A stretch of DNA of 50,306 bases from a virus, in IMG/VR virus record IMGVR_UViG_3300008267_000373, positions 1 to 50,306 of that record, one strand, 5' to 3'. The notes beneath the pieces are model-generated. The model searched no databases, was not told the origin of the DNA, and worked only from the letters and a program-made list of their open reading frames with translations. The position numbers were made by a program, and so were the translations under genes. Position 1 is the stretch's first letter, and each line of letters opens with the position of its first letter. This document shows, piece by piece, positions 24,750 through 33,401 of the stretch.

Positions 24750-25073
24750 TTACGTATTAAGCAATATACCAGTAGAGTTATAAACGTCTATTGATCTTCT
24801 ATCCAATTCATTTATAGCTGAAATGATTGACGATTTGTCAGTTGTGGTTAGTCTTGAAAGACTGAATATTGTTGCCCCACTGTCACCATATAGATCTGTT
24901 CTTAATGATAGTATATCGCTATCATACCCATCTTGTAAACCATTAATTGATGCGACAAGAGATACTGATGAATCATTGAGAAGAGCAAGATCGCCAACGG
25001 TTACTGCCAGTTGGTTGGTCTTATTTCTCCAACTTTCAATGGTATCAGAAAGATCAATATTTATGAGTGACAT
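24750..25073 (-). CDS. Small fibre-type virion protein (107 aa)
   Basis: MSLINIDLSDTIESWRNKTN and LAVTVGDLALL begin it; TTTDKSSIISAINELDRRS is a short coiled-coil motif of the kind found in many phage fibres (S-I-x-x-A-I-N-E-L). The end IDVYNSTGILLNT resembles the last residues of the 725-residue fibre. Probably a trimeric short fibre segment or an assembly partner of the repeat protein 12 bases downstream. Confidence 0.65.
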   Translation of the reverse strand: MSLINIDLSDTIESWRNKTNQLAVTVGDLALLNDSSVSLVASINGLQDGYDSDILSLRTDLYGDSGATIFSLSRLTTTDKSSIISAINELDRRSIDVYNSTGILLNT

Positions 25074-25289
25074 TTATAACTTCTCTATGATCTGGCTTAA
25101 CATCATCTTGATTTGTTCTACATCACTTTTAAGCTGGTTAATTTCTTCTTTTTCAGCTTTCTTAAGGTCCCTTTGGTTAGCCCTTAGTTCCTTAATCCTA
25201 CTGATTTCAGTACTATTTATATTTAAAATAGCCCCAGTATTTGGGTCTCTTGCTAAACCTGGGTGACCCTCAACCTTAATTAATTTCAT
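25074..25289 (-). CDS. Small coiled-coil protein (71 aa)
   Basis: MKLIKVEGHPGLARDPNTGA with ILNINSTEISRIKELR is a short N-terminal motif that I have seen in small conserved proteins of exo-T4 phages. Residues 30-71 are a heptad-type coiled coil (EKEEINQLKSDVEQIKMMLS). The protein ends one base before the next start. Its function is unknown; a trimerising or scaffolding part of the fibre is possible. A TATAAATA on the minus strand at 25214-25221 lies within this gene and may serve the downstream genes. Confidence 0.6.
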   Translation of the reverse strand: MKLIKVEGHPGLARDPNTGAILNINSTEISRIKELRANQRDLKKAEKEEINQLKSDVEQIKMMLSQIIEKL

Positions 25290-25290
25290 A

Positions 25291-26436
25291 TTATGTTCCT
25301 AATGCAATTGTTCTTAAAGCACCGAATCTAGGAACATTTGAAGAAGACTGTGATTTCATTACAATCTTAATCTGATAAGTGTTAAATGGTTGAAGCGTTC
25401 CAACGTAGTCACCACCAATTGTATATCGATATTCTCTAAATTTTCTAGGATCCGTATCGGTAGGAAGGTTATTATGATTTGATGATGGTTCTATTTTAGA
25501 AGCAGCTACCCAATTCTTATCGTATATCGATGCGTCAGCGCCAGCTTCTAGTGTTCTGTAATATACCTCAAAATCTGTTCCGCTAGGTCTATTCACATCA
25601 ATCAATACTTTAATACCTGTAGCTGCTTCCGCTAGCACAACTGGCACGGTCAAGTGTTTGGCAAGTGCTGAACCTAGGTATGGATCGGTTTCGTTAACAT
25701 ATTGAAGCGGAACGTTATAACCTGTTGTAGCAGACGAATCTTGGTTATCAATGATATTATGAATTGCAATTACAGAAGCTCTTTGAAGGTCGACAACACT
25801 TTGCACATATTCATTCTGGCTTGTTAGATATACGTCGAAATAGAGTGAGGCTCTACCTAAAGAAGTATTTTTAGCATCAGATGCGATAACATATGGAACA
25901 TCAAAATTCATATCTTCTTTATTAGAGGTGATACCATCGCTAACTTCTGCGTAAGCCGTTTCACCACCAGCATAAGATTTACTCGTAGTCATATTAGCTC
26001 TAATATTAAATCCAGTAGAGTTTGGTGACAATATTTCTATATTAGGTTTAAAAGTATCGTAAATGTATTGCTGGGTAGCTAAGATTCCGTTGCCTCCACC
26101 GACAATAGAAGAATCGGCTGAGCTATCCATTTCGAAGGTGTAGCCGGTTCCGTCAATAGCTGTAATAGTTCTAGCCCCTAAGATACTTGAACCGAATACA
26201 CCATTAACGGTATCAGATGAATCCAAACCAGAAGAGTCGCTTGACAGATAAACGAGGTCATTAACCTGAAACCCATGATTCTTATGAAGAACGCGAAGGG
26301 TTGCATCACCAGATCCGAAAATAAATGGATCTTCTCCTAACAAGGCCTTTGGAGGAGGTGCAGCATCAAATCTAGCTTTTACAATATCATAATTAAATTT
26401 AGCGCGATAGACTTTAAACGTTAAATCTCTAGTCAA
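25291..26436 (-). CDS. Virion protein, 3' part of a frame-broken gene
   Basis: 381 residues from a TTG start at 26436; the frame is open back to 26520. The opening residues before and after the TTG (VGVFFKSTNGTTFEPDLTRD, then LTFKVYRAKF) match an internal piece of exo-T4 DUF4815-associated structural proteins, not a natural N-terminus. The rest (NHGFQVNDLVYL, TYQIKIVMKSQSSSNVPRFG) looks like a beta-rich virion protein. Removing one A of the A6 run (26505-26510) would join it to the 69-residue ORF upstream as one 468-residue protein. It may still be translated by reinitiation from TTG. Confidence 0.6.
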   Translation of the reverse strand: MTRDLTFKVYRAKFNYDIVKARFDAAPPPKALLGEDPFIFGSGDATLRVLHKNHGFQVNDLVYLSSDSSGLDSSDTVNGVFGSSILGARTITAIDGTGYTFEMDSSADSSIVGGGNGILATQQYIYDTFKPNIEILSPNSTGFNIRANMTTSKSYAGGETAYAEVSDGITSNKEDMNFDVPYVIASDAKNTSLGRASLYFDVYLTSQNEYVQSVVDLQRASVIAIHNIIDNQDSSATTGYNVPLQYVNETDPYLGSALAKHLTVPVVLAEAATGIKVLIDVNRPSGTDFEVYYRTLEAGADASIYDKNWVAASKIEPSSNHNNLPTDTDPRKFREYRYTIGGDYVGTLQPFNTYQIKIVMKSQSSSNVPRFGALRTIALGT

Positions 26437-26488
26437 ATCAGGTTCAAATGTGGTGCCATTTGTTGATTTAAAGAAAACCCCAACAGCA

Positions 26489-26698
26489 TTATCTTTTGTG
26501 GATCTTTTTTGGGTAGTACTCTAGAATCTTATCAGGATCTGGATATCCGGAAAATGCAGGGCGGATTTGCAATTCAACCGGCAAATCACTAGCCTCTGCT
26601 TTTGATTGGAAATATATTCCAATAGCGGTAATATATGCTCCATCATTTGAATTAATGGAGAATGTTTGGGCTATAGGTTGAACTTTTGTAGTTGCCAT
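26489..26698 (-). CDS. Virion protein, 5' part of a frame-broken gene
   Basis: 69 residues: MATTKVQPIAQTFSINSNDG, then AYITAIGIYFQSK and LPVELQIRPAFSGYPDP, a well-known module in exo-T4 virion proteins (PLAQTF...G.FIT.ID.YF.....PV..QIR....GYP). In the relatives I remember it continues for some 60 residues into a strand-rich part (SPVYL...) before the LFKSQN-x-STW motif; here it stops after nine unrelated residues (YYPKKIHKR). The remaining motif appears in the next ORF in another frame. A deletion plus a one-base shift is the simplest reading. Confidence 0.6.
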   Translation of the reverse strand: MATTKVQPIAQTFSINSNDGAYITAIGIYFQSKAEASDLPVELQIRPAFSGYPDPDKILEYYPKKIHKR

Positions 26699-26738
26699 AT
26701 TTAAACCTTATCTATTCGTTTAGAAGTTATCATGACTA

Positions 26739-29700
26739 TCATAACAGACTCTTCCCAACTTGATCTTTTATTTCTTCAATAAGTGCATCGTCAGTGGTGT
26801 AAACAAATCCTGGATTATTCTTGAAGAAATTAACGATGACACCATCACCGTTATGGTCAGCAAATTCTATACCATTCGCAAAGATGCGTCTGTCAGTTGT
26901 ATCTATAGTATACAATCCATAAACATTATCGATCTTGGTAGCAAGTTTGCTTTCTTCAACCATAATTGTCTTACCATCTTCGATAACATAGTGTGTGCCA
27001 GATACACGGACACCCATATAATTATATAGTGGTGCACCATCATAAAGATGGATTGCTGTAACCATTCCACCGCGTGTCATGTCACCAAGAAGCATATGAC
27101 TGATTTGCTTTGTAGTTCCATCTGCCATCTCGATTAGGGTATCAGCAGTAAAGCATCCGGTTCCTCCACCAGTTGATCCACTACCTGATGCACCAACGCC
27201 GGTTCCTCCAGTTGCACTACCACTGACACCAATACCGCCGCCTTTGCTAGGACCGCTATTACCACCACCAACAGCGCCGAGGCCACCACCTTTTGTATCA
27301 CCGAAACATTGGCCTGGACCAGTTGAAGTATTGCCGCCGCCAGGTTTATCAGGACCGCCTCCACCACCGCCGTTACCGCCACCAGTTGTTACCTTCGGTA
27401 TAGTTTCTGTTTTAGTAGTAATTGCAACATCAATATTATATTTTCTAGTGCTCTTTACTGTTTCTTGATAATGGCGTAGAGTTCCGCGAGTAGTGAATAC
27501 CCCATAGGTATATGAGGTAGCATTAGCCAGATTCAATACGCTAATATCTACTAGATAAAATTTAGTATCACCTGTTAAGAATTTCAAAGTATTTGTAGAA
27601 GGAATTAGGAATATGCCTTCAATCTCACCACTTGCGTTACTATAAATTTCTGCAGTGGGACCACCTAAATTTTGAGGGAATTGAGTAGCATTTTTATAGA
27701 TATTACCTGCATCAAGATATGGTGAATTTTTAGTTAAAGAGCCAAAGAATGCGAATTTACCGGCGCCGGTTTGAACCCAGTTTGCGACACTTACGTTGTC
27801 ATAGAATGGGAAATATCTAGTATTCGGTCTTAATCCTGAAGCTTTAAAGAATACGAATTTGTTTCTTTGATACTGAATAGAGGTTTCGTACAACTTTTCG
27901 TCTTTTACTGATGTTGTAACAATCGATGATGAACCTGCTGTAGATGTTGCAGTAGTTGTGGTTTTAATATTTCCGGCTGTGCTGGTCGTAGTTTTAGTTT
28001 CTGAGTAACCAGCATCTAACTGATTTTCTTTAACCCCGGACCAGTTGAAACCCCAACTACCCCACAAAGCATCTTTAGTCGGATCTAAGTTGAATCCACC
28101 GTCAATAACTTTTGCAGGAAGACGCACATCATCGAACCACACGTCCGATGAAGGTGACATTTTAATTTTGCCGGTAACAACACCTAAATTAAAAGCATTA
28201 ACTGGTTCAGCACCAGTATTCGGGGCACCAGAAGGTCCTGAAGTAGCTTCAGTATTTGAAACCTCTACGACTTCAGTAAAGGTTGGATATACTGTATCAC
28301 CTATAAGGATCGTATCTACTGAATTTGCTGAATCGTATAGGAGTTCGATATTTCTACTAACATGAGGTGGTCTAAGTTCACCAGAGAACATGTCAATGGC
28401 AGCGTTATATTCATAAGCAGCTCTTGCAGACTGAGAATGATCCTTAAAGTTATCAGCAGTTAAGCCAATCTTTAATCTATTATTACCATTTGAGTCGAAG
28501 ACATCTATTAGGGAAGTTTCAAGCTCAAGCATATTTAAGGTTGTTAGTTCTTCAAGTCTATCAATTCTCTTTTCTAGAGAACCAATATCACTCATAGTAT
28601 ATCTTCTATTATTGACATACTGTAATGCTACGTCATCCTGATTAAGTACATATGGATTAACTTTTAGTTTATAAAGCTCCATATTATTTTCTGGTAACGT
28701 TGGGAATTGTGGGAATAAAGCATCATCACCAGGGATAGCTCTAAAGCCACCATCGTTACCAAGAGCAATTCTATAATATTTTCCACGATAATAACTAACA
28801 TCGGCATTTATCAAATCAGTGTTAACAGGAATCTCCATACGGACTGCGCCTGTACCGGTGAAGTTTGCACCGGTATTATCTTTTCTAGATCTAAAATCGA
28901 GAACATCTCTTAACTGTACGATTTGGGCATTTTTCTGTCTAAAGGTAGGAATATCTTCGTAGTTAACTTGACCAGTATATGAGTTAACTGCAAAGAAATC
29001 TCCATTAGCACCATGTTCGAAATAATCAAAATCTACATATACGTTTCCAGCAGGCGCACTATATCCAGATTTTAGGTACAGTTTAGAAACATCATAGAAG
29101 TTATCTTTTTGACCATTGTCAAAGATATACTGATTGGTAATAATATTTCCAGTTGCGGAACCATCCCTGATCTCATTAATTCTATATCCATCAGCTTTCG
29201 CTAAACTGATAGTATTATCCACAGCAGGAGTGAATGTAGTTGCAACATTTGTTAAGGTTTTAGTCTTAACAGTTGATGCACTTTTATTCACAATAGCAAT
29301 CATTGTGATAGCAGAACTAGTTGGGAGTGATCCAAGCGTTACAGAGGTAGATCCGTTTCCGCCTGAAGTTATATTAATATTTTGAGACACCCCGCTACTA
29401 TCTAAAGTAGCAATCCAACTTGAGGAATTCGCAAATGTTTCACCTGTAGCAGATAGGTTAAACTGAATTGTTCCAGATACAGTTGTAGTACCGGTAAATC
29501 TACGTTGAGTTGCAAGTGAAATATCAGATAATGCAGAGGGTCTGGTATATCTTAAGTCAAATAGTAAATTATTATTTGTCGTATCTTTGATAACCGCAAC
29601 GCCATTTTCCAGAACCAGATCTACATAATTAGTTGTACTAGTACCAATACTTCTTACTGCGCTAAAGTTATTCGAACCTGACATTGTTACATCAAAGAGA

Positions 29701-30959
29701 TACACTCTATAATAAGAACCGAATTCTTCAACAGATCTTATTCTAGCTGTACCAATAGTAGAACCACCATAAGTGATAGCTGATCTTAAGTTTACAGTAG
29801 CCAAAGTGTTGATCTGTGGTAAGCCTCTTAGAGTACTACAGATAACATAGTTACCATAATTTGCTGCAATAACATCATTATTAACAGTTTCAGTTGTTCT
29901 AGGTTTATCAATCACAATACGGATTGAACTTTCTAATTCTGCATAATGGCCTTCAACATAAGCAGATCCTGCAGAAATTTGAATGTCAAGTTTAGTATTG
30001 TCGGAATCATTTTCTAAAGTTTTAACCAAGAACGGTTTAACTGTATAGCTACCAGATTCATCAGCAGTCCTTTTCTCCATGATTTTCATAATCACGTTAA
30101 GGCTATTAGGACCTGGTGCAGCTGTAGAAACTAATGCACCCTTTACGATAGAGTATGCTTTTAAGAATGTTGTATCTGAATCAACGTTGTTTTCAAGTTC
30201 CAGAGTCAATCTAATTCTGTAACGATCAGCACCGGGTGCTGTCAGGTTAGGCGTATCGGTAGAATTGTCATATAATTTACTATTATCCGAAGAAGTTACG
30301 ACATCTTCAGTTACTACAAATCCAGCGTTTACAGTTGGTTCATTCGAATATTTTGAAAGGATAATAGACTGGGAATCGGTTGTAACAAAATGGCCTAATA
30401 CGAAGAAGGTGCTACTTTTTACTGATAATCTACTACCTCTACCTACAGCAGGGTTTACTGTGGTATTAGTTGTTTGCACCTGGAGGTTTGCACCTGATAT
30501 TAAACCGTTAAGGATTTCACCAGGGATTAAACGTGTAGGGGTATCAGTACCGTCTATCTGATTGTTATTGATATATTCAACGTATATGGTAGCGGGATCT
30601 AAACCTACAGCTGGAACCACTTCCGCTATACGAACATTAATAGTCGATGTTAAACCTACAAAGGTTTCTCCAACTAGAGATGTATACGATGTCGGAAGTG
30701 AATATGAAGTAGTATTCAGTTTTACGAATTCGTATTTATTATCAAGTTGTACACCGCCAGATTGAACAGAAGCACCATCGTTAAATACGAATCTAGCATG
30801 ACGTTCAGCTTCTTTTTGAATAATAGTCTGTAGCTGAGTTAATTCTCTTGCTTGAAGCGCACGACCATTATTGAAAAGAATTCTATGATAGTGATCACTA
30901 TCGGCAAAATCGTCTCTATAGGTTTGGCTGAAGGTTGTGCTAGTAACGTTGCTTACCAT
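26739..30959 (-). CDS. DUF4815-type virion protein with C-terminal Hint domain
   Basis: 1406 residues. The N-terminus FSQTYRDDFADSDHYHRILF with NGRALQARELTQLQTIIQKE is the DUF4815 signature of exo-T4 virion proteins. A very long beta-rich body follows. Near 780-830 NNRRYTMSDIGSLEKRIDRL and EELTTLNMLELE form a coiled-coil linker. Around 1195-1268 is a Gly-rich stretch. Residues 1269-1370 are a Hint (hedgehog/intein) domain: Cys1269 in GCFTADTLIEMADG, VSGTHYV as block B, and IFANGIEFADHN as the end. The position between fibres and gp8 suggests a large baseplate-peripheral or fibre-base protein. Autoprocessing is inferred and unproven. Confidence 0.8.
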   Translation of the reverse strand: MVSNVTSTTFSQTYRDDFADSDHYHRILFNNGRALQARELTQLQTIIQKEAERHARFVFNDGASVQSGGVQLDNKYEFVKLNTTSYSLPTSYTSLVGETFVGLTSTINVRIAEVVPAVGLDPATIYVEYINNNQIDGTDTPTRLIPGEILNGLISGANLQVQTTNTTVNPAVGRGSRLSVKSSTFFVLGHFVTTDSQSIILSKYSNEPTVNAGFVVTEDVVTSSDNSKLYDNSTDTPNLTAPGADRYRIRLTLELENNVDSDTTFLKAYSIVKGALVSTAAPGPNSLNVIMKIMEKRTADESGSYTVKPFLVKTLENDSDNTKLDIQISAGSAYVEGHYAELESSIRIVIDKPRTTETVNNDVIAANYGNYVICSTLRGLPQINTLATVNLRSAITYGGSTIGTARIRSVEEFGSYYRVYLFDVTMSGSNNFSAVRSIGTSTTNYVDLVLENGVAVIKDTTNNNLLFDLRYTRPSALSDISLATQRRFTGTTTVSGTIQFNLSATGETFANSSSWIATLDSSGVSQNINITSGGNGSTSVTLGSLPTSSAITMIAIVNKSASTVKTKTLTNVATTFTPAVDNTISLAKADGYRINEIRDGSATGNIITNQYIFDNGQKDNFYDVSKLYLKSGYSAPAGNVYVDFDYFEHGANGDFFAVNSYTGQVNYEDIPTFRQKNAQIVQLRDVLDFRSRKDNTGANFTGTGAVRMEIPVNTDLINADVSYYRGKYYRIALGNDGGFRAIPGDDALFPQFPTLPENNMELYKLKVNPYVLNQDDVALQYVNNRRYTMSDIGSLEKRIDRLEELTTLNMLELETSLIDVFDSNGNNRLKIGLTADNFKDHSQSARAAYEYNAAIDMFSGELRPPHVSRNIELLYDSANSVDTILIGDTVYPTFTEVVEVSNTEATSGPSGAPNTGAEPVNAFNLGVVTGKIKMSPSSDVWFDDVRLPAKVIDGGFNLDPTKDALWGSWGFNWSGVKENQLDAGYSETKTTTSTAGNIKTTTTATSTAGSSSIVTTSVKDEKLYETSIQYQRNKFVFFKASGLRPNTRYFPFYDNVSVANWVQTGAGKFAFFGSLTKNSPYLDAGNIYKNATQFPQNLGGPTAEIYSNASGEIEGIFLIPSTNTLKFLTGDTKFYLVDISVLNLANATSYTYGVFTTRGTLRHYQETVKSTRKYNIDVAITTKTETIPKVTTGGGNGGGGGGPDKPGGGNTSTGPGQCFGDTKGGGLGAVGGGNSGPSKGGGIGVSGSATGGTGVGASGSGSTGGGTGCFTADTLIEMADGTTKQISHMLLGDMTRGGMVTAIHLYDGAPLYNYMGVRVSGTHYVIEDGKTIMVEESKLATKIDNVYGLYTIDTTDRRIFANGIEFADHNGDGVIVNFFKNNPGFVYTTDDALIEEIKDQVGKSLL
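26850..27155 (-). other. Hint (intein-like) domain coding segment
   Basis: Encodes residues 1269-1370 of the 1406-residue protein. Cys at position 1, TH in block B and a terminal HN are in place, but the +1 residue is Gly (HNG), so splicing is not expected. N-terminal cleavage or C-terminal Asn cyclisation remains possible. The domain is short for a Hint (about 102 residues). Confidence 0.7.
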
Positions 30960-30973
30960 TTTTATTCCATATC

Positions 30974-32326
30974 TTACAATTGAATTACGATTTTAATGTC
31001 TTCGGTCTGATCTACGGATCTAGAAATAGCTGCACGATTTTCAATATAAAGAATTTCACCTGAGTTAAAATCGATAGCTCCTAATCCGAAAGTACCATCA
31101 CTATCTAGGGTTCCTGAACCTGCACCATCAGTCTCTGTGATACCTTCTCCGCCTTCGAATGGGATGAATCCGGTTTCTTCAGTTTGGTGATAACGAAGAA
31201 TTCCTGTTGTTGTATTGTATGTATCAACGTAGGCTTTTGCTCCAGAAGCTCCACCCAAGATAGTATTATCTGGTGAGAATGCAACTGCTACAGGAAGAAC
31301 ACATTTTAGACTCTTAAGAGCAAAACCAGAAGCAATACTAAAATCGGAATCAGTAACAGGGACTTTAGGATTCTTAATTAGAGCAATCTGACGGAAGTCG
31401 TTATCTGTGAGGAAGGTATTCGATTCTGTACCAGATGGCTTACTATTAAACATTAAGGCCTTTGCTCTTAGATCGTGAATAGGGTTCGCACCGAATCCAC
31501 CGGTAGGAGAAAGATTTGCTTTTGCAGTAGCTGAACCTGAGCTAAAAGAAACTGTTGCTGCTGTATAACCAGATCCATGTTTAGTACTACCAGAACCATT
31601 CGAATCAAGTTTAATATCTACAATAGTTCCACCTGATATAATTGCCTTTGCTGTGCAGCTATCACCGTCACCAGAAATAGTTACAGTAGGTGCAACCGAA
31701 TAACCGGATCCCCCCGAAACAATTCTTATACTTCCAATTTGACCGTCGACAGCAGCATTCTGAACTCCAAATTGTTCAACGTCTGCTGCAGGAGAAGAAC
31801 TGTCGGTTGAAAGAATATATTTAACTGGCATATAGTTTGCAGAAAGATACTTATTCGCATCGCCTGCTGTAAGTGTGTATAAGAACTTCCACATATATCC
31901 GTCAGTAGTAACGAATGAGGAGGTAGAAGATCCGGTCGGTTTTACGACAGATGCAACGATTGTTCCAGTAGCATCTCTACCTGCCTTTAAGCATAGGTAA
32001 ACCCCGTTATCATCGGTGATAATAAAGTAAGGTGTTGTAGGATGTCCTGAAACGTTATCATCCCATCCGCTATATAATGTACCAGCGACCCAGTTATTTC
32101 TAGGAACTACGTATGAAACGTTTTCTGCTGATTTAATCGATTGAAGACTTAAACGGAGATTACGCTCTTCACGGAGACTATTGACAGGGGTAGGAGCAGT
32201 GTCTGAACTGTCCCAGTCAATCGAGTTGCCGATGCCAATATAATAAGAACTTCCAGCAGTTTGGATTTCTGTGACAAGATTGTCAAGAAGAACTCTTTTT
32301 AAACTGTCAGTGATAATACCTGTCAT
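30974..32326 (-). CDS. 8: gp8 baseplate wedge protein
   Basis: 450 residues against 334 in T4. The C-terminus SGEILYIENRAAISRSVDQT followed by EDIKIVIQL matches the T4 ending GEMIYMENRPPI...DQTEEINI. VVPRNNWVAGTLYSGWDD, PYFIITDDNGVYLCL and TTDGYMWKFLYTLT are further conserved parts. The extra length comes from a glycine-rich insert at about 195-280 with repeated GSGYSVAPTVTISG and GSGYTAATVSFSSG units. gp8 dimers bridge gp7, gp6 and gp10 in the wedge. Confidence 0.9.
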   Translation of the reverse strand: MTGIITDSLKRVLLDNLVTEIQTAGSSYYIGIGNSIDWDSSDTAPTPVNSLREERNLRLSLQSIKSAENVSYVVPRNNWVAGTLYSGWDDNVSGHPTTPYFIITDDNGVYLCLKAGRDATGTIVASVVKPTGSSTSSFVTTDGYMWKFLYTLTAGDANKYLSANYMPVKYILSTDSSSPAADVEQFGVQNAAVDGQIGSIRIVSGGSGYSVAPTVTISGDGDSCTAKAIISGGTIVDIKLDSNGSGSTKHGSGYTAATVSFSSGSATAKANLSPTGGFGANPIHDLRAKALMFNSKPSGTESNTFLTDNDFRQIALIKNPKVPVTDSDFSIASGFALKSLKCVLPVAVAFSPDNTILGGASGAKAYVDTYNTTTGILRYHQTEETGFIPFEGGEGITETDGAGSGTLDSDGTFGLGAIDFNSGEILYIENRAAISRSVDQTEDIKIVIQL

Positions 32327-32338
32327 TTTATTTCCCTA

Positions 32339-33325
32339 TTAAGCTATCGTAGCGCCGTAATGTCCGGTGATATACCATTTAGTACCATCCCAAATTACCG
32401 TAGCAGCATCGTTCTGATCCAATGCAAAAGTAGTTCCTTGCGCAAAAGATGCAGGTGTTACGGTCGCTATACCAGCACCCATGTTTGTAAATATTTTAGA
32501 TTCACCAACTACTGTTCCATTAGCTAATGAAATTGCAAGAGCTGAACCACTGTTACAGATTATATATGAAGCCGAAGTTGATGCTGCACCAGCCGAGGTA
32601 ATTGTTGAAGAAGTATATGCTACCTTACCAATCTCAACAGAACCAGTACCTTTACCAGCTAATTGTAAAGTGATATTGGTATCGTCACCGGTTGCCGTAA
32701 TAGAAGGTTTATTACCGGTGATAGCATTTGTAATATTCACATCATTTACTGCAGACGAGGTTGCGGTAATTCGAATGGACTCCGCACCGTTTACATCATT
32801 AATTGCTGTAGTAACTCTTGGTGTAGTTAATATTGGTGAAGTAAGAGTTTTATTTGTTAATGTAGATACATGGCTATTAAAAGTTAACGTATCACTATCT
32901 GTTAAAAGAGGAAGTCTAATATTTCTATTCGCTACTAACTCTGCGGGAACTATAATATAACGATGAGTTGATGAGGTATCATTAATCTGTGGACCAGTCA
33001 ATATAGGCGAAGTAAGAGTTTTATTCGTTAACGTTTGACTTGCTGAATCAAGTAGAAGTGTTCCACTATGATTTGGAATATAAACAGTTCTATCAGCTGT
33101 AGGGTTAACTGGAATAAGGGTTGTCTCAAAACTGTCTGCGGTAGAACCTTCGAAAATAATGGATCCAGCGGTAAAGGCAACCCCGGTGGAAAGTGAGTTG
33201 CTATCACCGCCAAGCTTTATATAAAGCTCCACAAAATTTTCGTTAATTTTTTCACCAGCAGAGCGAAGCGTATCCCCCGTTCCATCATTGGCTGTAGTAC
33301 CGATGCCAATATTTTGCCTAGTCAT
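32339..33325 (-). CDS. gp10-like N-terminal domain fused to fibre repeats
   Basis: 328 residues. MTRQNIGIGTTANDGTGDTL, then RSAGEKINENFVELYIKLG, is the N-terminal motif of T4 gp10 (NINIGNVVDDGTGDYLR...KINENFDEL), which docks baseplate fibres. Two copies of TLTNKTLTSPILT (about 97-110 and 153-167) and beta-rich repeats such as GKGTGSVEIGKVAYTSS follow, as in short tail fibres of cyano-type phages. The domain replaces the T4 9-10-11 region. Its own late promoter is 34 bases upstream. Confidence 0.78.
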   Translation of the reverse strand: MTRQNIGIGTTANDGTGDTLRSAGEKINENFVELYIKLGGDSNSLSTGVAFTAGSIIFEGSTADSFETTLIPVNPTADRTVYIPNHSGTLLLDSASQTLTNKTLTSPILTGPQINDTSSTHRYIIVPAELVANRNIRLPLLTDSDTLTFNSHVSTLTNKTLTSPILTTPRVTTAINDVNGAESIRITATSSAVNDVNITNAITGNKPSITATGDDTNITLQLAGKGTGSVEIGKVAYTSSTITSAGAASTSASYIICNSGSALAISLANGTVVGESKIFTNMGAGIATVTPASFAQGTTFALDQNDAATVIWDGTKWYITGHYGATIA

Positions 33326-33358
33326 TCGATTAAATCCTTTAACGAATCAGATTAATGT

Positions 33359-33366
33359 TATTTATA
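33359..33366 (-). promoter_or_regulatory. T4-type late promoter
   Basis: Perfect TATAAATA on the minus strand in the gap between the gp7-position gene and the gp10-like fibre gene, 34 bases before the ATG at 33325. Confidence 0.8.
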
Positions 33367-33401
33367 ATGTTTTAATAGGTATAATTTAAGGAGAATATAG
33401 T

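Noticed and set aside
25059-25066. CATAAATA on the minus strand inside the start of the 107-residue gene
   Set aside because: It is formed by codons 3-5 of that gene and lies downstream of its start; a chance match is more likely than a promoter.
26499-26515. A AAA AAG slippery heptamer in the 69-residue virion ORF, as a programmed -1 site
   Set aside because: The heptamer is in phase, but a -1 slip leads to a frame that stops after about 23 codons, while the downstream virion ORF lies in the +1 frame. A one-base indel explains the break better.
27134-27468. Open frames rich in Pro or Val over the Gly-rich part of the DUF4815 protein
   Set aside because: They are other frames of the GGN/GGT repeats in the real gene.
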